Assembly (NCBI GenBank): GCA_022562655.1
Contig: JADFOU010000081.1
Span: forward strand, 1-8,311
Direction of reading: 5' to 3'
DNA from: a candidate division TA06 bacterium
GTDB taxonomy: Bacteria > Hydrothermota > DG-26 > E44-bin18 > JADFOU01
Length of the DNA stretch: 8,311 nt
This document shows positions 1 to 6,983 of the stretch, piece by piece. How positions within the stretch are numbered: the stretch's first letter is position 1; the number at the start of each line of letters is the position of its first letter. The notes beneath the pieces are model-generated. The model saw only the letters and a program-made list of their open reading frames with translations, was not told the origin of the DNA and ran no database searches. The translations under genes were made by a program, and so were the position numbers.

Positions 1-21
1 ACGCGCTAAACCAAAGCTAAG

Positions 22-95
22 TCGGGGCGAGCGGATTTGAACCGCTGACCCCCTGCTCCCAAAGCAGGTGCGCTACCGGACTGCGCCACGCCCCG
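22..95 (-). tRNA. tRNA-Pro, anticodon UGG
   Basis: A complete 74-base cloverleaf reads on the minus strand. The acceptor stem is CGGGGCG paired with CGCCCCG, followed by discriminator A at base 22. The D arm is GCGC/GCGC with a loop containing AGTCCGGTA. The anticodon stem is CCTGC/GCAGG around the loop TTTGGGA, which places UGG at positions 34-36 and so reads proline CCN codons. The T arm is AGCGG/CCGCT with loop TTCAAAT. The 3' CCA is not encoded: the bases after the discriminator are CTT. It lies 96 bases downstream of rdgB on the same strand and may be processed from the same transcript, although a promoter of its own cannot be excluded. Confidence 0.97.
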
Positions 96-102
96 AACTT
101 CT

Positions 103-228
103 GGAAATTCGTTTTTGGAGATTGGAAATTCGTAATGGAAATTAGAGTTCGTAAAATGGTTGTACGAACATCCATTCTCCACTTTCTATACCTATTCTCT
201 ATTCTCCAATAACTGATCTCCGAATTCC
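103..228. repeat. Degenerate 7-base array with polarity flip and central hairpin
   Basis: On the plus strand, units such as GGAAATT (103, 124, 137), GGAGATT (117) and GTAAAAT (151) follow each other at a 7-base step, with one 6-base unit. After about base 165 the polarity reverses to CC-led units: CCATTCT (172), CCACTTT (179), CTATTCT (192 and 199), CCAATAA (206), CCGAATT (220). At the turn lies an inverted repeat, GTTCGTA (147-153) and TACGAAC (163-169), with a 9-base loop. The array fills the gap between rdgB and tRNA-Pro and continues into rdgB, supplying its last dozen codons. There is no T-run, so it does not look like an ordinary intrinsic terminator. Confidence 0.7.
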
Positions 229-812
229 TTTTTTTTCAAATACTCCATCACCTTTTTCATTGCCTTAGCTCGGTGACTCACCTGGTTCTTCTCCTCGAGG
301 GTCATCTCTGCAAAGGTCTTTCCAATTCCCTCTACGATGAAGAGAGGGTCGTATCCGAATCCTCCCTCCCCCTTGGGTTCAAACCCGATCCTTCCCCTGC
401 AGACCCCTTCGAAGGTGACGATCCGACCCTCTGGACTCGCCAGGGCGGCAATGCAACGAAAGACAGCTCCTCTCTTCTCTTCGGGGACCCCTTGTAGGGA
501 TTTCAGGAGTTTCAGACGGTTCGCTTCGTAACTTGCTCCTGGACCGGCGAAACGGGCGGAGTGAACTCCGGGTCTCCCCTGAAGAGCTTCTACCTCAAGA
601 CCGGTATCATCTGCCAGAGCCACCTTCCGAATTGATCGGGAGACCTTTTTGGCTTTCAGGACTGCATTTTCCTCCAGAGTCTTACCCGTCTCCTCCACCG
701 GTCCGATTTGGGGAAAGTCAAAAAGGGATAATAAAGGGGCTTCAGAATCCTGAAAGATCTGTTGGATCTCTTCGATCTTGTCAGGATTCCGTGTAGCAAG
801 GATGAGGACCAT
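192..812 (-). CDS. rdgB: RdgB/HAM1 dITP/XTP pyrophosphatase
   Basis: The 206-residue product matches the Ham1/RdgB family in length and motifs. It hydrolyses non-canonical purine triphosphates (dITP, ITP, XTP) to monophosphate and pyrophosphate, keeping deaminated bases out of DNA and RNA in the cytoplasm. Visible motifs are ATRNPDKIEEI (6-16), ETGKTLEENAVLKAKK (41-56), LADDTGLEVEAL with the metal/catalytic acids D68-D69, GRPGVHSARFAG (79-90), GGFGYDPLF (150-158) and SHRAKA (179-184). The ATG at 812 shares one base with the TAA of the SPOR gene (TAATG). No clear ribosome site precedes it, so translation probably couples to that gene. The last residues (EFGDQLLENRE) lie beyond the family core and are encoded by the 7-base repeat array that continues downstream. 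Confidence 0.95.
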   Translation of the reverse strand: MVLILATRNPDKIEEIQQIFQDSEAPLLSLFDFPQIGPVEETGKTLEENAVLKAKKVSRSIRKVALADDTGLEVEALQGRPGVHSARFAGPGASYEANRLKLLKSLQGVPEEKRGAVFRCIAALASPEGRIVTFEGVCRGRIGFEPKGEGGFGYDPLFIVEGIGKTFAEMTLEEKNQVSHRAKAMKKVMEYLKKKEFGDQLLENRE

Positions 813-1246
813 TAACGACTGATGTAGGTCTCGACGAGAAATGAGCCGGGGAACCCTTGGGCAATGGCTTGGTCCCTCACAATCTCCGCATCCCTTCTGG
901 TGAGGAAATCTCCCACCCGGATTTTATTCCAGTCGTCAATGTATGGAGTATAGACCTGATGCTGTGGGAAGGCAGCCCTCGCCTTGGAAGCTTGCATCTC
1001 AGCTCCGGACCTATTTCTAAAGGCACCCACCTGAACTCGATACCCAAGGGTCTCGGTACCCGTAGTGGGTGGAGGGGGCTCCTCCATGACGGGTTCTTCC
1101 ATCTCAAACGGTTCTTCTTCGAACTCTTCCAATGACACCTCCTCCACCTCTTCCATCGTCACATCCTCAACCTTGGGCCCTTTGGAACAGGAGGCGAGGA
1201 GAAAGGAGAGGGAGAGAAGAATAACGAAACCCGTTCGGATCTTCAT
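812..1246 (-). CDS. SPOR-domain lipoprotein
   Basis: The 144-residue product has a lipoprotein signal peptide (MKIRTGF, hydrophobic stretch, lipobox LLASC) with the lipidated cysteine at residue 20. Serine at +2 fits outer-membrane rather than inner-membrane retention. Residues about 26-57 form a strongly acidic, Glu-rich linker ending in four prolines. Residues about 68-142 look like a SPOR domain (YRVQVGAFRNRSGAEMQA, then KIRVGDFLTRRDAE and a closing FPGSFLV strand), a fold that binds denuded glycan strands of peptidoglycan, often at the division septum. The likely role is a wall-binding envelope protein, but no specific named family is claimed. An exceptionally strong ribosome site precedes the ATG at 1246, and the stop overlaps the rdgB start by one base. 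Confidence 0.88.
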   Translation of the reverse strand: MKIRTGFVILLSLSFLLASCSKGPKVEDVTMEEVEEVSLEEFEEEPFEMEEPVMEEPPPPTTGTETLGYRVQVGAFRNRSGAEMQASKARAAFPQHQVYTPYIDDWNKIRVGDFLTRRDAEIVRDQAIAQGFPGSFLVETYISR

Positions 1247-1249
1247 TTA

Positions 1250-1261
1250 ATCACCTCCTTT
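1250..1261 (-). promoter_or_regulatory. Near-perfect Shine-Dalgarno site of the SPOR gene
   Basis: On the minus strand AAAGGAGGTGAT is complementary over 12 bases to the usual 3' end of 16S rRNA. The GGAGG core (1254-1258) is 7 bases from the ATG. This fixes the start at 1246 and predicts high translation of the SPOR/rdgB pair, with rdgB depending on re-initiation. Confidence 0.85.
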
Positions 1262-1276
1262 CGTAAAGTAAGACTT

Positions 1277-1366
1277 CAGTGGCAGTCGACTGCCAGTGCA
1301 ACTGCAGACTGCTACTTGTTTTTTTGGAAGTCGACTGCTGCTGCAACTGCTACTGCTACTTTTTTT
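1277..1366. repeat. GTNGCA 6-base array in two copies, with a palindrome
   Basis: Between manC and the SPOR gene, the minus strand reads a run of A7, then 6-base units of the form GTNGCA (GTAGCA, GTAGCA, GTTGCA, GCAGCA), ending in GTCGAC. The same order is then repeated: A7 (then CAA), GTAGCA, a 7-base variant, GTTGCA, CTGGCA, GTCGAC. The copies span about 1330-1366 and 1285-1325. The second copy runs into a reversed stretch, so 1277-1298 is an imperfect palindrome with a perfect 14-base core, GGCAGTCGACTGCC (1281-1294). It starts immediately after the manC stop. It could fold in RNA but has no following U-tract in the direction of transcription. Confidence 0.72.
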
Positions 1367-2530
1367 CTATCGATATTTTTTGAGTTCTTTCTCCTCCCAG
1401 AGTTGTTCCACCAATTTCTTCACATCCTGATCTCGGCTCTTTCGGGCGACCAGGGTGACCTCACGGGTTCGGACGATGAGGAGATCAGAGATACCGAGGG
1501 TGGCGACAAGACCTTGCTGGGAGATGATGGTAGAGTCATGGGTCTCTAAACCCAAATGGTCCCCGAGGATGAGGTTACCATTCTTGTCCATCCCTTTGAG
1601 GCGAGGGAGGGCAGACCAGGTTCCAAGATCGTCCCAGGGAAAATCTGCACGGATCACCGCTACATTTTCTGCCCGCTCCATTATACCGTAATCTATGGAG
1701 ATTGGGTCAGTTTGGCGGTAGATACTCTTTAATGCCTCTTTCTCTCTGGGAGTACCAACTGACGGGGCGAATTCTTGAAAAGCACGGGCAAGTTTTGGAA
1801 GATGTACTTCTATCGCCTTCTGGATGGTTCGAATCTTCCAGACAAAGATGCCGCTGTTCCAAAGGAAATTCCCTCTCTTTAAGAACTCCCTCGCTTCTTT
1901 CTGATTGGGCTTCTCCTTGAAACCTTTTGCACGATGGATGGGAATTTTTTTTCTCTGCAGTTCTTCGTTTTCGCCGAGAAGTTGATCTTTGATCTTCTTT
2001 TGGATCACCTTCCCAACCTCAATGTAGCCATATCCGGTCTCTGGACGTGTGGGGACAATTCCGAAGGTAACGAGTAAGTCTTGCTGGGCTCCTACTACAG
2101 CCACTTTGAGAGTTTCTAAAAATTGCCCGGGATCGGAGATGTGATGATCGGCGGGGAGGACCACCATGACAGCGTCTGGATCTTTCTTGGCCAGAACGGT
2201 GGTGGCATAGGCAATGGCTGGAGCGGTGTTCAGACTTTCAGGCTCAGGAAAGAGGTTATTGCCATTCAATTCGGTGAGGAGATGGGTGATGGATGGGGCA
2301 AGGGTTCGGGGTGCCACAATGAAGAGGCGGCGGGAGGGGATGAGGGTACGAATTCGTTCATAGGTTTCTTCAATGAGGGTAGCCTCCCCCAGAATGGGTA
2401 GGAGTTGTTTGGGGCGTCCCTTTCGGCTCACGGGCCAGAACCTTTCTCCTTTTCCACCGGCAAGAATGAGACCATAGAGAGAATCGAAGATCTCTTGGAA
2501 ACCCTGCACTTCGGGAGAAGGAGAACTCAT
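1367..2530 (-). CDS. manC: Mannose-1-phosphate guanylyltransferase (GDP-mannose pyrophosphorylase)
   Basis: The enzyme makes GDP-mannose from mannose-1-phosphate and GTP, the activated sugar for LPS, exopolysaccharide or glycoprotein synthesis. Motifs in order: LAGGKGERFWPVSR, the nucleotide-binding signature (23-36), with RPKQLLPI after it; PESLNTAPAIAYA (97-109); VLPADHH with the metal-binding Asp (124-130); TGYGYIE (165-171); FKEKPN (204-209); NFLWNSGIFVW (221-231); SIDYGIME (278-285); PWDDLGTW (298-305). At 387 residues it lacks the C-terminal phosphomannose isomerase half of bifunctional ManC proteins. The N-terminus has about 16 residues more than usual before the first strand. The ATG at 2530 is supported by GAGG (2536-2539) five bases upstream and by the 4-base ATGA overlap with the preceding gene. 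No isomerase or phosphomannomutase gene is in the window. Confidence 0.93.
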   Translation of the reverse strand: MSSPSPEVQGFQEIFDSLYGLILAGGKGERFWPVSRKGRPKQLLPILGEATLIEETYERIRTLIPSRRLFIVAPRTLAPSITHLLTELNGNNLFPEPESLNTAPAIAYATTVLAKKDPDAVMVVLPADHHISDPGQFLETLKVAVVGAQQDLLVTFGIVPTRPETGYGYIEVGKVIQKKIKDQLLGENEELQRKKIPIHRAKGFKEKPNQKEAREFLKRGNFLWNSGIFVWKIRTIQKAIEVHLPKLARAFQEFAPSVGTPREKEALKSIYRQTDPISIDYGIMERAENVAVIRADFPWDDLGTWSALPRLKGMDKNGNLILGDHLGLETHDSTIISQQGLVATLGISDLLIVRTREVTLVARKSRDQDVKKLVEQLWEEKELKKYR

Positions 2531-3459
2531 GACAACCTCGCTTTGATCGCTGCCGTCAAGAGGGGGATCATGATCTCATGGTGACCGGTGATGGAGATCC
2601 CTCTTCCCCCTTCACTCGTTGGCCTCTTGACGATATTCTGATTGGGACGATAGTGTTGGATCATGTCCAAATTTGCAGCGGTGAAGTTCCTGATAGGGTG
2701 GCCTAAATTCCGGGCAATGGTGAAAGCTTTGAGAAAAACCTCTGGCAGGAGGACGGCCGACCCTACATTGACAACCACCCCATCCTCCAAACCTGCCACT
2801 CTTTCAGTCAGGATCTGGAAATCTTTGAAACTGGTTTTTCCAATAGCCTCTCCATTCGCCGAGGGATGTTGATGAATGATATCCGTTCCAATGGCGACAT
2901 GGACGGTGACGGGACGCTTGAGAGTGATCCCAGTGGCAAGGAGACTGTAGTTCCCATATCTTCCGCCCTTTTCGAAGATCTTCTTTCCCAGGGCTTCCCC
3001 CATCCCCATCTCATTTTGAGATCCCTCTTGGATCGCCTCATTCATCCACCTCCCGGTCTCCTCCACCATCCCGAAACTCCCGTCCTTTAACCCTTTCTGT
3101 ACATCCTCAGAGGTCTTACCAAAGAGGGCGATCTCAAAGTCATGGATTGACCCTCCTCCATTGATTGCCAGGGCGGTCACCACCTTCCGCTTTAAGAGGT
3201 CGATGAGAAGGGGGGAGAGGCCACATTTGATCACATGGGCTCCCATGAGAAAGAGGATGGTCTTCCCTTTCTCGTGAGCAGTGACGATGGCTTGGATGAG
3301 TTCCTTGAAATCCTTCCCGATGAAGAGGTCCGGGAGGTTGTCAATAAAGGTAGAAAACTCCTTTGGGGGTTCATAAATCCTGGCAAAGGACTCTATGGAA
3401 ACCCTGCTCTTCCTCTTCTCAAAGGGGATGGTCTTGATCTCAGAAAAGTCTATGCTCAA
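2527..3459 (-). CDS. Conserved protein of unknown function, possibly deoxyhypusine-synthase-like
   Basis: The 310-residue soluble protein has no signal peptide or membrane segment. I do not know its function. Strongly conserved-looking motifs are LMGAHVIKCGLSPLLIDLL (71-89), NGGGSIHDFEIAL (100-112), SFGMVEETGRWMNEAI (128-143), VHVAIGTDIIHQHPSA (186-201), VNVGSAVLLPEVFLKA (230-245) and RPTSEGGRGISITGHHE (279-295). The order of a Rossmann-like strand, a Gly-rich turn with acidic residues, and a later G-D-I-I-H segment recalls deoxyhypusine synthase and its bacterial homologues, but that is a resemblance by eye. The many His/Asp/Glu in motifs suggest an enzyme. The start is TTG at 3459, the first usable codon with AGGA (3469-3472) at a 9-base spacing; CTG at 3477 is a less likely alternative. 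It overlaps manC by 4 bases. Confidence 0.75.
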   Translation of the reverse strand: MSIDFSEIKTIPFEKRKSRVSIESFARIYEPPKEFSTFIDNLPDLFIGKDFKELIQAIVTAHEKGKTILFLMGAHVIKCGLSPLLIDLLKRKVVTALAINGGGSIHDFEIALFGKTSEDVQKGLKDGSFGMVEETGRWMNEAIQEGSQNEMGMGEALGKKIFEKGGRYGNYSLLATGITLKRPVTVHVAIGTDIIHQHPSANGEAIGKTSFKDFQILTERVAGLEDGVVVNVGSAVLLPEVFLKAFTIARNLGHPIRNFTAANLDMIQHYRPNQNIVKRPTSEGGRGISITGHHEIMIPLLTAAIKARLS

Positions 3460-3467
3460 TTGAGAGT

Positions 3468-3497
3468 ATCCTATCAGATCTTCCCCATTTTTGTCAA
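3468..3497 (-). promoter_or_regulatory. Candidate internal promoter before the unknown gene
   Basis: On the minus strand a perfect -35 box TTGACA (3492-3497) is followed after 18 bases by TAGGAT (3468-3473), a 4/6 match to the -10 consensus. Transcription would start about 7 bases on, so the leader before the TTG at 3459 would be only a few bases. The AGGA that would serve as ribosome site lies inside the -10 box, so the promoter and the ribosome-site readings compete. It would let the downstream genes be transcribed independently of smc. Confidence 0.42.
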
Positions 3498-3549
3498 ATG
3501 GAAATTAGTCAACGTCTGTCTCACTTCGAAACCTCACCAGGCTCCCTTT

Positions 3550-6500
3550 TTATTTTCCTTCTTGAAACTTTACAGAGACAATTTGTGTCACTCCAGGTTC
3601 CTCCATCGTAATCCCATAAAGGGAGTCGGCGATCCCCATCGTTCGCTTGTTATGGGTGATGAGGCAGATCTGACTTCTCTGACTCACCTCCCTGACCAAT
3701 TGGGTGAAGCGTTCCACGTTCGCATCGTCTAAAGGGGCGTCAATCTCATCTAAAATACAGAATGGAGCAGGTTTTATGAAATAGAGTGCAAAGAGGAGGG
3801 CGATGGCCGTAAGGGCTTTCTCCCCGGCTGAGAGGTGCTCAATCCTCTGAAATCTCTTCCCTTTCGGACTCGCCATGATCTCAATCTCCGCATGGAGGGG
3901 GTCGCCACCCCCATTCAATAGAAGATCCGCTTTCCCTCCCTCAAAGAGGCGGAGGAAGATGGATTGGAAACTTTCACGGATCTTTCCAAAAGTGTCCATG
4001 AATCGGGTCCTGGCTTCCCGGTCCAGAGTCTTCAGGCTCGCTTCTAAATTTTTTCTCCCTTCCTCTAAATCGACTTTCTGAGTGGTTAGGAACTCAAACC
4101 GTTTCTCCACTTCTTGGTGCTCCTCAAAAGCCGCCATATTGACAGGTTCCAGATTCCGGATTCGCTCCCTCAATTCCTCAATCTCACCGGGGTCTATCTC
4201 CCCCCCTTCATCGGTATAATTTTCTAATTCGGCTTCAAAATCCCGCTTCACTTGTTCCTCGAGGTCTTTCCTCTGGGTTTCAATCTCTGTCCAACGGAGT
4301 TTCAGTTGATGCATCTCCTCCTGGAGTCCGGAGAGAGACTCTCTTTTCTCTTTCAGCTCCATCTCCTCCTCTTCCATCGCCTCAAAGAGAGTGGGCTCAC
4401 CCATCTCCTCCAAAACTCTCACGAGCCTTCTCTCCCTCTCTATTGAGTCATCCAGATGCTGCTGTTGCTCCTCGAAGTTCTGGTCAAGATTCCGGATCAC
4501 TTTTTCCAGGTCTTCCGCTTCCCGATCACACTTCGTCAGTTTGGAATGGGTTTCGGCGAGATCCCTTTCAACTCTCTTCACAGTCCTCTTCCATTCCTCT
4601 GCCTCTCCCTCGCTCCGGATGAGTTCCATTCTGCTTTGCAGAACTTCGTTTTGCGCCTCTTCCAGGGCCTTTCTCATGGGGTCGGCTTTAGGGACTGGAA
4701 TTTCGGAATTCTGCATTTCGAAATCCGCACCCTCCATTCCGAGATCCTCGATCTCTTTCATCCGCTCCTCAAGACTTGTGATCTCTTTCTCAAACCTCTC
4801 AACCTCCTCTTTTAGCCCTTGTATTCGATTTCTGATTCCTTCTTCACGCCCTAACAGGCTTTCACATTCCTGCTCCAGCGTGATCTTCTCCCGGAGGATT
4901 CCTTCGAGTTGTCCACCTGAGGCGGAGAGGAGGAGGGTGTGGTTTTGAACCTCTTCTTTCAAATGCTGGATGTTCCGATGGATCTCCTCCAGCTCCTTTT
5001 GACAACGCTCCTCGTCATCCCGATCCATGGGTTTGAAGGCTCCCCCCCGAAGAAAGCCTTCTGCCTCCACTACTTCCCCCTTTGGGGTGACAAGGTGAAA
5101 TCCATTAGCGGATTCATTGGATTGACCTCTTTGGGAATGAGACATCTCCAACGCAGTTGGGAAGTCGGGTACCACAAGGAATTTACCGAATAGGGTTTCG
5201 AGAAGGGGTCTGTATCGATCCTCGCAGGTGACAAATTGAAGGAGGTTGGGGAGACCCAGTGTGGAGTTCGGAGTTCGCCCTGAAACAAGTTCAGGGTCGG
5301 AGTTCGGAGTTCGGAATTCATCAAGGGGAGCCAAGGTGAGCCTCCCCTTCTCCCGGAGAGTCTCCAGAACCTTCACCCCCTCCTCCCGGTTTCTGACCAG
5401 GAGGAGCCCGATTCGGGTCGCCAGAGCTCCTTCCACAGCCGAATCGTACCCAGCCTGGATGGTCATCACATCTTTCAGAGTTCCCAGAACCTCATCCATC
5501 TCTTTTGACTCTTTGAAGATCGCCATTTCCGTGCTGTAGAGGGTGAGGCGGTTCTCCATCTTCCACCGGGCTTGACTCCTCTCGTCAAGGGCCTTTTGAT
5601 CCTCAAGTAGATTCTTTTTGATCTTTTCTCTTATGCCTTGGACCTCTTCTAACCTCTTATGGATTTCTTCGAGAAGGCCTTCTTTCTCCACTCGAACCCT
5701 TTTCGTTTCCTCTTCCTCCAGAGCCCATCTCCTCTCCTCCTTTCGAAGTTCACCCAACCGATCCTTCAGTCCATCCCTTTTTACCTCAAGGGTAAGGAGA
5801 TCCCTTTTGAGCCGGTCTTCTTCACCTTTCTTCTTATGAACCTCCTCTTCTATTCTTTTCAGATTTTCTTCCAGTTGGGTTCTCTCCATTTCTTTCTCTT
5901 TTATTTTTTCTTGAAGGAGCTCGATTTGGGTTTCCGAATCCTCCTTTTTCTCCTTCTTCTCATGGAGAGCCCTTTCAAAGGCAGGTAGATGACCCCTCAA
6001 CCCCTCCTTTTCCTCAAGAGTTCTGTTCCTTCTTTCCTCGAGGAACTTCTTCCGTTCAGACGTAAGAGCGATCTCTCTGTCCAGTTCTCGGATCTCTTCG
6101 CGAAGGGTCTTGAGGGCAGCGAGAGTCTGGGATCGAGTCGAAGCCTTCTCTTTGAAGGCCTCTCGCCTCTCTCCGATCTTTTCCTCTAATTTCAGAACCT
6201 CCCGCCTCAATGTCTCCACTTTCCTCTTCCGTTCCTCCATCTTTTCAACAAGACCTCCCGCCTCCCTCTTCCAGGCTTGAACCCTCAAAAAGGCAGATCT
6301 GACCGCCTTTTGATCCAGTTCCTTTTTTAATTCCAAATAACGCTTTGCCTTGCTTGCTTGCCGCTTCAGGGACCGTTCCTGCCTCTCCACCTCTGCTAAG
6401 AGGTCCAGGAGGCGGGCGAAATCCTCTTTGTTTGCATCCAACTTTCTAAAGATGAGACCCCTACGATCTCGATACTTGGCGGTTCCACTCGCTTCTTCGA

Positions 6501-6978
6501 AGAAAGCCCTCCGAAGGCCTGACTCGGTTGAGAGGATCCGATCCACCATATCCCGTTCAAAGAGGGCATAGGCTTTGGCAGAGAGACCGGTATCCAGGAA
6601 GAGGTCGGTGATGTCCTTCCATCGGCAGGGGGTATTGTTGATGAGATATTCACTCTCCCCTGAGCGGAAGAGGCGGCGGGTGACAGCCACCTCTGAAAAG
6701 TCGATAGGAAGCCCTCCATCATTTTCAAAGATGAGGCTCACCTCCGCCATCCCGAGAGGCTTTTTCTTCTCGCTCCCCCCGAAGATGAGTTCATCCATTC
6801 GTTCACATCTCAATAATGTGGGTCTCTGCTCCCCGAGTGCCCACCGGATGGCATCCACGAAGTTTGTCTTCCCGCATCCATTGGGTCCCACAAGGGCGGT
6901 CACCCCTGTACCCAGTTTCAACGTCACCTTTTTCGGGAAGGACTTAAACCCGAAGATCCGAATCTCTTTCAGTCTCAA
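3550..6978 (-). CDS. smc: Chromosome segregation ATPase SMC
   Basis: This is the full-length condensin core subunit (1142 residues; the family is usually near 1150-1200). With ScpA and ScpB, not in this window, it dimerises and extrudes DNA loops to organise and segregate the chromosome. Head, N-terminal half: Walker A GPNGCGKTN (31-39). Two long Lys/Glu-rich coiled coils (about 170-490 and 670-970) flank a hinge (about 500-665). Head, C-terminal half: signature LSAGEKAL (1048-1055), Walker B FCILDEID (1072-1079), D-loop PLDDANV (1081-1087) and switch His in ITHNKR (1106-1111). The second signature glycine is alanine. The start is TTG at 6978, five bases from a strong AAGGAGG. The gene carries at least three in-frame repeat-like insertions (residues 556-572, about 685-689 and 750-761) yet remains open throughout. 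Confidence 0.97.
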   Translation of the reverse strand: MRLKEIRIFGFKSFPKKVTLKLGTGVTALVGPNGCGKTNFVDAIRWALGEQRPTLLRCERMDELIFGGSEKKKPLGMAEVSLIFENDGGLPIDFSEVAVTRRLFRSGESEYLINNTPCRWKDITDLFLDTGLSAKAYALFERDMVDRILSTESGLRRAFFEEASGTAKYRDRRGLIFRKLDANKEDFARLLDLLAEVERQERSLKRQASKAKRYLELKKELDQKAVRSAFLRVQAWKREAGGLVEKMEERKRKVETLRREVLKLEEKIGERREAFKEKASTRSQTLAALKTLREEIRELDREIALTSERKKFLEERRNRTLEEKEGLRGHLPAFERALHEKKEKKEDSETQIELLQEKIKEKEMERTQLEENLKRIEEEVHKKKGEEDRLKRDLLTLEVKRDGLKDRLGELRKEERRWALEEEETKRVRVEKEGLLEEIHKRLEEVQGIREKIKKNLLEDQKALDERSQARWKMENRLTLYSTEMAIFKESKEMDEVLGTLKDVMTIQAGYDSAVEGALATRIGLLLVRNREEGVKVLETLREKGRLTLAPLDEFRTPNSDPELVSGRTPNSTLGLPNLLQFVTCEDRYRPLLETLFGKFLVVPDFPTALEMSHSQRGQSNESANGFHLVTPKGEVVEAEGFLRGGAFKPMDRDDEERCQKELEEIHRNIQHLKEEVQNHTLLLSASGGQLEGILREKITLEQECESLLGREEGIRNRIQGLKEEVERFEKEITSLEERMKEIEDLGMEGADFEMQNSEIPVPKADPMRKALEEAQNEVLQSRMELIRSEGEAEEWKRTVKRVERDLAETHSKLTKCDREAEDLEKVIRNLDQNFEEQQQHLDDSIERERRLVRVLEEMGEPTLFEAMEEEEMELKEKRESLSGLQEEMHQLKLRWTEIETQRKDLEEQVKRDFEAELENYTDEGGEIDPGEIEELRERIRNLEPVNMAAFEEHQEVEKRFEFLTTQKVDLEEGRKNLEASLKTLDREARTRFMDTFGKIRESFQSIFLRLFEGGKADLLLNGGGDPLHAEIEIMASPKGKRFQRIEHLSAGEKALTAIALLFALYFIKPAPFCILDEIDAPLDDANVERFTQLVREVSQRSQICLITHNKRTMGIADSLYGITMEEPGVTQIVSVKFQEGK
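4696..4730. repeat. 7-8 base array inside the second coiled coil of smc
   Basis: On the plus strand the units TGGAATT, TCGGAATT, CTGCATT and TCGAAAT followed by CCGC run at a 7-8 base step. They encode residues about 750-761 (ADFEMQNSEIPV). The surrounding protein is Lys/Glu-rich coiled coil, while this piece and its border (GMEG before, PKADP after) have Gly and Pro and break the heptad pattern. It is of the same kind as the arrays at 103-228 and 5263-5319. Confidence 0.55.
4912..4926. repeat. Imperfect copy of the TCCGCCTGAGGCGGA palindrome in smc
   Basis: TCCACCTGAGGCGGA differs at one base from TCCGCCTGAGGCGGA in the glycosylase gene (7442-7456 region). It is read in the same frame in both genes, giving SASGG (SMC residues 685-689). 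The Gly-Gly pair sits in a stretch otherwise predicted to be coiled coil. Confidence 0.5.
5263..5319. repeat. Palindromic element flanked by 15-base direct repeats inside the smc hinge
   Basis: Plus-strand order: GGAGTTCGGAGTTCG (5263-5277), hairpin CCCTGAA-ACAAG-TTCAGGG (5278-5296), TC, the same 15 bases again (5299-5313), then GAATTC (5314-5319). The 15-mer is itself a 7-base repeat (CGGAGTT). From 5263 to 5313 is 51 bases, a multiple of three, read in smc as RTPNSDPELVSGRTPNS (residues 556-572). The peptide sits between typical hinge segments, LTLAPLDEF before it and LGLPNLLQFV after it, so it looks like an in-frame insertion into a hinge loop. Confidence 0.82.
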
Positions 6979-6983
6979 ACAAA

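Noticed and set aside
1..95. tRNA-Pro as an integration site for a mobile element
   Set aside because: No integrase, no duplicated tRNA 3' end and no change of gene type are visible nearby; only 21 bases lie beyond the tRNA.
103..228. Could the repeat arrays be a CRISPR array?
   Set aside because: Units are 6-8 bases, contiguous and degenerate, without 25-40 base conserved repeats, unique spacers or cas genes.
1967..2010. Possible repeat-derived insertion in manC (region KKIKDQLLGENEELQRKK)
   Set aside because: The segment is longer than I expect between TGYGYIE and FKEKPN, but the DNA shows no palindrome or regular step.
5407..5417. CCCGATTCGGG in smc, the same 11-mer as the core of the inverted repeat at 7213-7223
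   Set aside because: Here it encodes ATRIGLL, which fits the native hinge sequence, and the outer arms seen at 7203-7234 are absent; chance similarity is more likely than a second copy.
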